Source: Microbacterium sp. SLBN-154
GTDB taxonomy: Bacteria; Actinomycetota; Actinomycetes; Actinomycetales; Microbacteriaceae
Length of the DNA: 64,000 bases
Direction: 5' to 3'
Assembly: GCF_006715565.1 (NCBI RefSeq)
Contig: NZ_VFNL01000001.1
Span: 1,922,001 to 1,986,000 of the forward strand
The position numbers and the translations under genes are program-made. Positions 58,931-64,000 of this stretch are shown piece by piece (position 1 is the first letter of the stretch; each line of letters starts with the position of its first letter). A model generated the notes under the pieces. It saw only the letters and a list, made by a program, of their open reading frames with translations, was not told the origin of the DNA and did not search any database.

Positions 58931-60077
58931 GTACGCGCTCGAGGAGACCGAGCTCGAGCTGGCGCAGCTCGTGCGCCAGTTCGCCGATGAGGTCGTCGCA
59001 CCGGTCTCGTACGAAGCCGACCGCACCCACACGCTGCCGCTTGACGTGGTGGCGCAGATGGGGGAGATGGGGCTGTTCGGACTCCCCTTCCCCGAGGAGG
59101 TCGGCGGGCAGGGCGGGGACTACGTCGCGCTGTGCCTGGCGATCGAGGCGCTCGCCCGCGTCGACCAGTCGATCGCCATCACGCTGGAGGCCGGGGTGAG
59201 TCTCGGGGCGATGCCGATCCACCGCTTCGGCACCGACGCGCAGCGCGAGGAGTACCTCCCCGACCTCCTGGCCGGTCGCGCGCTCGCCGGGTTCGGTCTG
59301 ACCGAACCCGAGGCGGGTTCGGATGCCGGAGCCACCCGCACGACCGCCCGCCGTGACGGCGAGGAGTGGGTGATCAGCGGGTCGAAGCAGTTCATCACCA
59401 ACTCCGGCACGGACATCACCCGCTTCGTCACGGTCACCGCCGTCACCGGCGAGGCCGGGGGACGGAAGCAGATCTCCACGATCATCGTCCCCAACGGCAC
59501 TCCGGGATTCACCGTCGAGCCGGGGTACGACAAGGTGGGGTGGCGGGCGTCGGACACCCACCCGCTCACGTTCACCGACGCGCGCGTCCCCGTCTCGCAC
59601 CTCCTCGGCGAGGAGGGGCGTGGCTTCGCGAACTTCCTCCACATCCTCGACGAGGGCCGCATCGCCATCGCCGCGCTTTCGACCGGCGCGGCCGAGGGGT
59701 GTCTGGAGGCCGCAGTGGACTACGCCCGGTCGCGCACCGTCTTCGCTGCGCCGCTGGCGAGCCGGCAGGGAATCCAGTTCATGCTCGCCCGGATGCAGGC
59801 GCGCGTGCACAACGCTCGTCTGGCCTGGCTGCACGCGGCCCGGCTGCGGGACGCCGGGAAGGCCTTCAAGACCGCCGCAGCCATCGCGAAGGTCACCGCG
59901 AGCGACGCGGCGATGGACAACGCCCGCGACGCGACTCAGATCTTCGGGGGCAACGGGTTCATGAACGAGTACCCGGTGGCGCGCCATTACCGAGACTCCA
60001 AGATCCTCGAGATCGGAGAGGGCACGACCGAGGTGCAGCTGCTGGTCATCTCGCGGGCGCTGGGACTCGGCGGGTAG
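58911..60077 (+). CDS. Acyl-CoA dehydrogenase (isovaleryl/branched-chain type likely)
   Basis: FAD-dependent acyl-CoA dehydrogenase of 388 residues. It has GLFGLPFPEEVGGQGGDY, the flavin-binding GFGLTEPEAGSDAGATRT (about 127), and the C-terminal RHYRDSKILEIGEGTTEVQ, in which the Glu of GEGT aligns with the catalytic base of short- and medium-chain enzymes. Its neighbours match FadE19 of mycobacteria, which sits beside accA1/accD1. Isovaleryl-CoA as substrate fits the leucine pathway but is inferred. Confidence 0.92.
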   Translation: MTIPLSEYALEETELELAQLVRQFADEVVAPVSYEADRTHTLPLDVVAQMGEMGLFGLPFPEEVGGQGGDYVALCLAIEALARVDQSIAITLEAGVSLGAMPIHRFGTDAQREEYLPDLLAGRALAGFGLTEPEAGSDAGATRTTARRDGEEWVISGSKQFITNSGTDITRFVTVTAVTGEAGGRKQISTIIVPNGTPGFTVEPGYDKVGWRASDTHPLTFTDARVPVSHLLGEEGRGFANFLHILDEGRIAIAALSTGAAEGCLEAAVDYARSRTVFAAPLASRQGIQFMLARMQARVHNARLAWLHAARLRDAGKAFKTAAAIAKVTASDAAMDNARDATQIFGGNGFMNEYPVARHYRDSKILEIGEGTTEVQLLVISRALGLGG

Positions 60078-60078
60078 C

Positions 60079-60621
60079 GTGGGCGGCACCGTGAACGACA
60101 ACTCCGAGCGCCCCGCCGTCATTCAACGCGGACTCTACTTCGACGAGATCGACGTCGGAGCCCGCTACGCGCACCGACCCGGGAGAACGGCGACGGAGAC
60201 CGACAACGTGCTGTTCTCGGCACTGACGATGAACTCCCAGCCCCTCCATCTGGATGCCGCGTGGGCCGCCGACAGCCCCTTCGGCGAGCGGCTCGTCAAC
60301 TCGATGTGGACCCTGGCGACGATGGTCGGGGCTTCGGTGTCGCAGCTGACGCTCGGGACCCTCGTCGCGCAGCTCGCGATGACCGACATCACCTTCCCCG
60401 CCCCGCTCCGCCACGGTGACACGCTTTACACCGAGACGGAGATCCTCGACGCGCGTCTGTCCGCATCCCGTCCGGGTCAGGGGATCGTCACCATGCGCCA
60501 CACCGGGCGGAATCAGGACGGCGTCGTGGTCGCTTCCGCCACCCGGGTCGCCCTGATGTGGTGCCGGGATGCCGACGGCGGGACGGCCCGCGCCGCCGCC
60601 GGGACCTCAGAGGAGGTGTGA
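60079..60621 (+). CDS. MaoC-family hydratase
   Basis: 180-residue hot-dog-fold protein. It resembles R-specific enoyl-CoA hydratases; homologue Rv2499c lies at the same place in mycobacteria. Visible are FDEIDVGARYAHRPGRTATETDNVLFS, then the catalytic-type NSQPLHLD with the Asp replaced by Asn-Ser before Gln and His near residue 58, and MTDITFPAPLRHGDTL. Hydration of 3-methylglutaconyl-CoA would fit between AccAD and the lyase. GTG 60079 or GTG 60091 may be the start. Confidence 0.85.
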   Translation: MGGTVNDNSERPAVIQRGLYFDEIDVGARYAHRPGRTATETDNVLFSALTMNSQPLHLDAAWAADSPFGERLVNSMWTLATMVGASVSQLTLGTLVAQLAMTDITFPAPLRHGDTLYTETEILDARLSASRPGQGIVTMRHTGRNQDGVVVASATRVALMWCRDADGGTARAAAGTSEEV

Positions 60622-60626
60622 GAGGG

Positions 60627-61436
60627 ATGCTGCCCGCACCGGCTCTCCTCTTCTGCCCGGCCGACCGGCCCGAACGTTTCGGCAAGGCGCTCGAGCGCGC
60701 CGATGCCGTCATCCTCGACCTCGAGGATGCTGTCGGCCCCGACCGCAAGACCGCCGCGCGCGGCGCCCTGATCGACGCCGACCTCGACCCGTCCCGCGTG
60801 ATCGTGCGGGTGAATCCGGTGGGCACCGAGGCGTTCGCCGCCGACATGGCGACCCTGTCTCAGACCGATTTCCGCACCGTGATGATCGCCAAGGCCGAGA
60901 GCGCCAAGACGCTGCGGGCCATCGACCGCCGTTTCTCGATCGTCGCCCTGTGCGAGACGGCTCGCGGCGTGGCCGCCGCGGAGAAGCTCGCCGCCCACGA
61001 CCAGGTGGTGGGCCTCATGTGGGGCGCGGAGGATCTCGTGGCAAGCCTTGGCGGCACGTCCAGCCGCAAGAGCAGCGGGCGCTACCGGGACATCGCCCGC
61101 TACGCCCGCGCGCGCGTGCTGCTGGCGGCGGGTGCCCACGCCAAGGCGGCCATCGACGCGGTGCACCTCGACATCGCCGATGTGAAGGGGCTCGCGCGGG
61201 AGGCCGCCGACGCCGCGGCGTCCGGATTCACCGCCACCGCCTGCATCCACCCCTCGCAGGTCCCCGTGATCCGCCGTGCGTACCGGCCCGACGAGGCGAC
61301 GATCGCCTGGGCGCGGAGTCTCCTCGCTGTCGCCGAGGATCGACCCGGCGTGTTCACCCACGAGGGACGCATGGTCGATGAGCCGGTCCTCCGGCATGCA
61401 CGCTCGGTGATGGACCGCGCCGCCGTCACCGGGTGA
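60627..61436 (+). CDS. CitE-like HpcH/HpaI lyase
   Basis: 269-residue TIM-barrel lyase of the CitE family. It has LFCPADRPERFGKAL, VILDLEDAVGP with the metal-binding residue, MIAKAESAKTL, and GFTATACIHPSQVPVIR. There are no citD/citF partners, so it is not citrate lyase. Homologue Rv2498c of M. tuberculosis cleaves beta-hydroxyacyl-CoAs such as (R)-HMG-CoA and citramalyl-CoA; the same last step of leucine breakdown is likely here. ATG 60627 lies 10 bases after AGGAGG; GTG 60618 overlaps the MaoC stop. Confidence 0.88.
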   Translation: MLPAPALLFCPADRPERFGKALERADAVILDLEDAVGPDRKTAARGALIDADLDPSRVIVRVNPVGTEAFAADMATLSQTDFRTVMIAKAESAKTLRAIDRRFSIVALCETARGVAAAEKLAAHDQVVGLMWGAEDLVASLGGTSSRKSSGRYRDIARYARARVLLAAGAHAKAAIDAVHLDIADVKGLAREAADAAASGFTATACIHPSQVPVIRRAYRPDEATIAWARSLLAVAEDRPGVFTHEGRMVDEPVLRHARSVMDRAAVTG

Positions 61437-62040
61437 GGTCGGCCGGCAGCGCCGGCCGGAGTGCGCCACCCTCGATCTCGAAGCGGTGCAGCGAGCCGTT
61501 CGGCAGTCGGACGCCGGGCTCGGGCAGGCGGTCCTCGGTGGCGTGCCCGATCACCTCGCGGATGAGCGCTCCGTGCGCGACAACGATGAGCGGGGGGATC
61601 GTCCCGCCGACGGCCGCGTCCTGCCGCGCACGCAGCAGCGTCGCGATCGCGCGGGCGCGGAGGTCGGTTCGCGTCTCCGCTCCCGGCACGTCCGCGATGT
61701 GCCAATGGCCCCAGCGCCGCTGGAACTCCGCAGTGACCAGACCCTCCGCCTCCCCGTACGCGCGCTCGCGGAGGCCCGGATATCGGCGCGGCGCTGCAAG
61801 GCCCAGCGCCGCGGCGATGATGTCGGCCGTCTCCGACGCCCGCTGCAGGTCGCTGGAGACGATGGCAGCGCCCTCTGCGGCATCCTGAGTCGTGTTCGCG
61901 AGCTCTGTGCGCAGCTGCTCCGCGGCCTCACGGGCCTGCGCGCGGCCGGTGTCGTTGAGGGGGATGTCGGTGAGCCCCTGGATGCGACCGGCGCGGTTCC
62001 AGTCGGTCTCGCCGTGGCGGACCAGGATCAGTGAGCTCAC
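61426..62040 (-). CDS. Histidine phosphatase family protein
   Basis: 204-residue phosphoglycerate-mutase-like phosphatase. It has the catalytic LVRHGETDWNRAGRIQG at the start, SDLQRASETADIIA, and VVAHGALIREVIGH with the second His. These motifs fit the broad phosphatase group; true mutase activity is unlikely as the only evidence is fold. GTG 62040 follows TACGCT by 6 bases, a leaderless pattern. Its last 11 bases overlap the convergent CitE gene. Confidence 0.88.
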   Translation of the reverse strand: MSSLILVRHGETDWNRAGRIQGLTDIPLNDTGRAQAREAAEQLRTELANTTQDAAEGAAIVSSDLQRASETADIIAAALGLAAPRRYPGLRERAYGEAEGLVTAEFQRRWGHWHIADVPGAETRTDLRARAIATLLRARQDAAVGGTIPPLIVVAHGALIREVIGHATEDRLPEPGVRLPNGSLHRFEIEGGALRPALPADLTR

Positions 62041-62077
62041 CGCACGAGCGTACCGGGGCCCGGCTGAGGGTCCGCCC

Positions 62078-62932
62078 TCAGCGGGCGTCGGGCACCGGGA
62101 GGTTGTCGGCGAGGAAACGCAGGACCGGAGACGTACCCGCGTCGATCTTGACCGTGGCCCGCGCATCTCCGCGCGTCTGCCCCCGATTGATGATCACCAC
62201 GGGGAGCTTCCGACGTCGCGCGCGCTCGAGCAGGCGGATGCCGGAATTGACCACCAGCGACGACCCGGCGATCACCAGCGCATCGGCCGTGCGGACGATC
62301 TGCTCGGCCTCGCGGAACTTCTCGGCCGGGACGAACTCGCCGAAGAACACGACATCGGGCTTGAGCATGCCGCCGCACACCGTGCAGTCGGGGAGGATGA
62401 AACCGTCGGTCGCCGAGGGCACGACATCCCCATCGGGTCCGAGGGGAACCGCGTCCGGCACGGTCAGCCACGGGTTGTCGCGCTCGACCCGGACCGCGAG
62501 GTCGCGGCGGTCGAACACCTGGCCGCAGTGCGTGCAGAACACGCGGCGCATCGTGCCGTGCAGCTCCACGACACGGCGGCTCCCCGCGCGCACATGCAGA
62601 CCGTCGACGTTCTGAGTGACCACTCCGGCTGCGATGCCGCGATGCTCGAGGTCGGCGATCGCCCCGTGTCCGGCGTTCGGGCTCGCGGCGGCGAACGCTC
62701 GCCATCCGAGATGGGAGCCCACCCAGTAGCGGCGACGGGCGGCGGCGTCGCCGAGGAACTGCTGCGCCGTCATCGGGGTGCGTACCGGAGCGCCCTCGCC
62801 GCGATAGTCGGGGATCCCCGAGTCGGTCGACACCCCGGCGCCGGTGAGGATCGCCAGCCGACGGCCTCGGAGCACGTCCAACGCCTCGGAGACGGCCGGC
62901 GTCTGAGAGCTCAGATCGGTCGTGACGGTCAC
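62078..62932 (-). CDS. Sir2-family NAD-dependent protein deacylase
   Basis: 284-residue sirtuin that removes acyl groups from lysine using NAD. It has LTGAGVSTDSGIPDYRG at the NAD site, TQNVDGLH, the catalytic His in VELHGTM, four zinc cysteines in CTHCGQ and CTVCGG, and GSSLVVNSGIRLLE near the C terminus. It belongs to class II-like bacterial sirtuins by the GIPDYRG form. GTG 62932 has GGGAGG 5 bases upstream, with TACACT further up. Confidence 0.93.
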   Translation of the reverse strand: MTVTTDLSSQTPAVSEALDVLRGRRLAILTGAGVSTDSGIPDYRGEGAPVRTPMTAQQFLGDAAARRRYWVGSHLGWRAFAAASPNAGHGAIADLEHRGIAAGVVTQNVDGLHVRAGSRRVVELHGTMRRVFCTHCGQVFDRRDLAVRVERDNPWLTVPDAVPLGPDGDVVPSATDGFILPDCTVCGGMLKPDVVFFGEFVPAEKFREAEQIVRTADALVIAGSSLVVNSGIRLLERARRRKLPVVIINRGQTRGDARATVKIDAGTSPVLRFLADNLPVPDAR

Positions 62933-63037
62933 AGACACCTCCCTTCGCCGAGTGTAGGTCGCCGGGTGCAGGTGAGGGACTCTAGGCCCGGCGCTTTTCG
63001 GCGATGTTACGAGACGTCCGGGTGCGAGAGTGGTCGG

Positions 63038-63850
63038 ATGCAGCTGCACGAGATCGACGATCCGGACGACGATCGCCTTTCGGACTACCGCGACCTCACC
63101 GATGTCGCTCTGCGAAGGGTGCGCGAACCCGATGAGGGGCTGTACATCGCGGAGTCGGCGAAGGTGATCGGCCGGGCCCTGGGGGCGGGGCATCGTCCGC
63201 GTTCGGTCCTGGTGCAGCGCAAGTGGGTCGACGACGTCATGCCGCTTCTGGCCGAGACACCCGAGGTCGATGTGTTCGTCGTCCCGCCGGCCGTCGCCGA
63301 GGCCCTCACCGGATACGCCGTGCACCGTGGGGCCCTCGCCGCGATGCACCGTCCGGCCCTTCGGAGCGTGGCCGACACCGTCGCGGGGGCGCGGACGGTG
63401 GTGGTGCTCGAGGACATCGTCGACCACACCAACGTCGGTGCGGTCTTCCGCAATGCCGCCGGGCTCGGTGCCGACGCCGTCCTGGTGTCACCGCGGTGCG
63501 CCGACCCGCTCTACCGCCGGAGCGTGCGCGTGTCGATGGGGACCGTCTTCCAAGTGCCGTGGACGCGGCTGGCCGACCCGCGTTCGAGCGCCGCCGAGCT
63601 GGCATCGGCCGGCTTCCACGTCGTCGCGCTCGCCCTGGCCGAGGATGCGGTGACCCTCGACGCCTTCGCTCGCGATCGGCCGGATCGGGTCGCCCTGCTC
63701 CTCGGCGGCGAAGGACACGGTCTGTCGCGCCGAAGTCTCGCCGACGCCCATTCGGTGGTCACCATCCCGATGACGGGCGGTGTCGATTCGCTCAACGTCG
63801 CCGCGGCGAGCGCGGTGGCCCTGTGGGCACTCACGCGCGAGGCGCCGTGA
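63038..63850 (+). CDS. SpoU/TrmH-family RNA 2'-O-methyltransferase
   Basis: 270-residue SPOUT methyltransferase that probably methylates a ribose of rRNA or tRNA with S-adenosylmethionine. An N-terminal substrate-binding part (DEGLYIAESAKVIGRAL) is followed by motif 1 DHTNVGAVFRNAAGLGADAV, motif 2 LLLGGEGHGLSRR and motif 3 IPMTGGVDSLNVAAASAVAL. The ATG 63038 is preceded by a weak purine stretch. The exact target base cannot be told. Confidence 0.92.
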   Translation: MQLHEIDDPDDDRLSDYRDLTDVALRRVREPDEGLYIAESAKVIGRALGAGHRPRSVLVQRKWVDDVMPLLAETPEVDVFVVPPAVAEALTGYAVHRGALAAMHRPALRSVADTVAGARTVVVLEDIVDHTNVGAVFRNAAGLGADAVLVSPRCADPLYRRSVRVSMGTVFQVPWTRLADPRSSAAELASAGFHVVALALAEDAVTLDAFARDRPDRVALLLGGEGHGLSRRSLADAHSVVTIPMTGGVDSLNVAAASAVALWALTREAP

Positions 63851-63856
63851 CGCCGC

Positions 63857-64000
63857 TCAGGAGTCGTCCGTCGACCGGATGATCGGCAGGGGCTCGGGCC
63901 GCTTGGGCACGACGGTGTCGCCCGAGGACTGCTGGCGCAGTCGTCGCAGCACCCACGGCACGAGGTATTCCCGCGCCCACACCAGGTCGTTCGACCGCGC
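63857..64000 (-). CDS. C-terminal end of an unrecognised protein (partial)
   Basis: An open frame runs in from the right edge on the minus strand and stops with TGA at 63857-63859, giving the last 47 residues. Its features are DLVWAREYLVPWVLRRLRQQSSGD and a basic-then-acidic tail ending STDDS. This resembles the C terminus of some actinobacterial SGNH/GDSL hydrolases, but the catalytic part is outside the window, so the family is a guess. The TrmH-type gene stop is 6 bases away. Confidence 0.55.
   Translation of the reverse strand, partial: ARSNDLVWAREYLVPWVLRRLRQQSSGDTVVPKRPEPLPIIRSTDDS

Noticed and set aside
61892..63037. 382-codon extension in frame with the TrmH-type gene
   Set aside because: It runs antisense to the histidine phosphatase and Sir2 genes and lacks family resemblance; the methyltransferase starts at 63038.

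Overview
The window is a GC-rich, gene-dense stretch of chromosomal core genome from an actinobacterium, most probably Microbacteriaceae and likely Microbacterium. The supporting evidence is WhiA, RbpA, the G6PDH assembly protein OpcA, the compact SIS-type glucose-6-phosphate isomerase, the actinobacterial GlgA/GlgC pair, many GTG starts, and extended -10 boxes (TANNNT) placed directly before start codons. I see no rRNA, tRNA, CRISPR, insertion sequence, prophage or plasmid signal, and no gene-free stretch longer than 300 bases.

Layout. 1-7464 (+): nucleotide excision repair (uvrA, truncated by the window edge, and uvrC), rapZ, whiA and superoxide dismutase, closed by a strong terminator. 7576-11297 (+): lower glycolysis gap-pgk-tpiA, then secG and rbpA. 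11326-19547 (-): a pentose-phosphate/upper-glycolysis operon tkt-tal-pgi-zwf-opcA-pgl. 19806-23099: heme O and heme A synthases (ctaB, ctaA) around a DUF559-like nuclease gene. 23340-27396 (+): an Fe-S assembly operon sufB-sufD-Rieske ferredoxin-sufC-sufT without sufS/sufU/sufR, followed by a MalY/PatB-type C-S lyase and an MFS transporter. 29963-34853 (-): siderophore uptake operon (binding lipoprotein, two permeases, ATPase, siderophore-interacting flavoreductase) behind a DtxR/IdeR-like iron box. 34976-37312: bioY and an ABC-F protein, divergent. 37337-39426 (-): SURF1, a 72-aa Cys/His protein, a DUF3099 protein and a DUF4190 protein. 39505-42908: FabG-like reductase, alpha/beta hydrolase, serB and glgC. 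42986-45374 (+): glgA, an orphan ABC ATPase and zinc-free ribosomal protein L31. 45420-48730: a DnaQ-type exonuclease, an alpha/beta hydrolase and a CGNR regulator divergent from an EamA exporter.

48702-61436 carries a branched-chain amino acid degradation module. An Lrp/AsnC regulator is divergent from the BCKDH-type E1alpha-E1beta-E2 genes. After a Tat-exported phosphoesterase on the other strand comes a TetR regulator divergent from accD-accA-acyl-CoA dehydrogenase-MaoC hydratase-CitE-like lyase. The second set matches the mycobacterial Rv2498c-Rv2502c/Rv2506 gene content. Two identical-architecture inverted repeats (GTTA-N8-TAAC) sit between tetR and accD and are probable operators. The window ends with a histidine phosphatase, a Sir2 deacylase, an RNA 2'-O-methyltransferase and the 3' end of an unrecognised gene.

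I found no wholly new system. The most useful leads are regulatory: the twin TetR sites, the iron box, palindromes at sodA, glgC/glgA and ctaA/sufB, a 13-bp direct repeat at the CGNR/EamA divergon, and about a dozen leaderless-type starts. Two gene-content oddities are also worth checking: the suf operon without desulfurase, and an RbpA with no cysteine.
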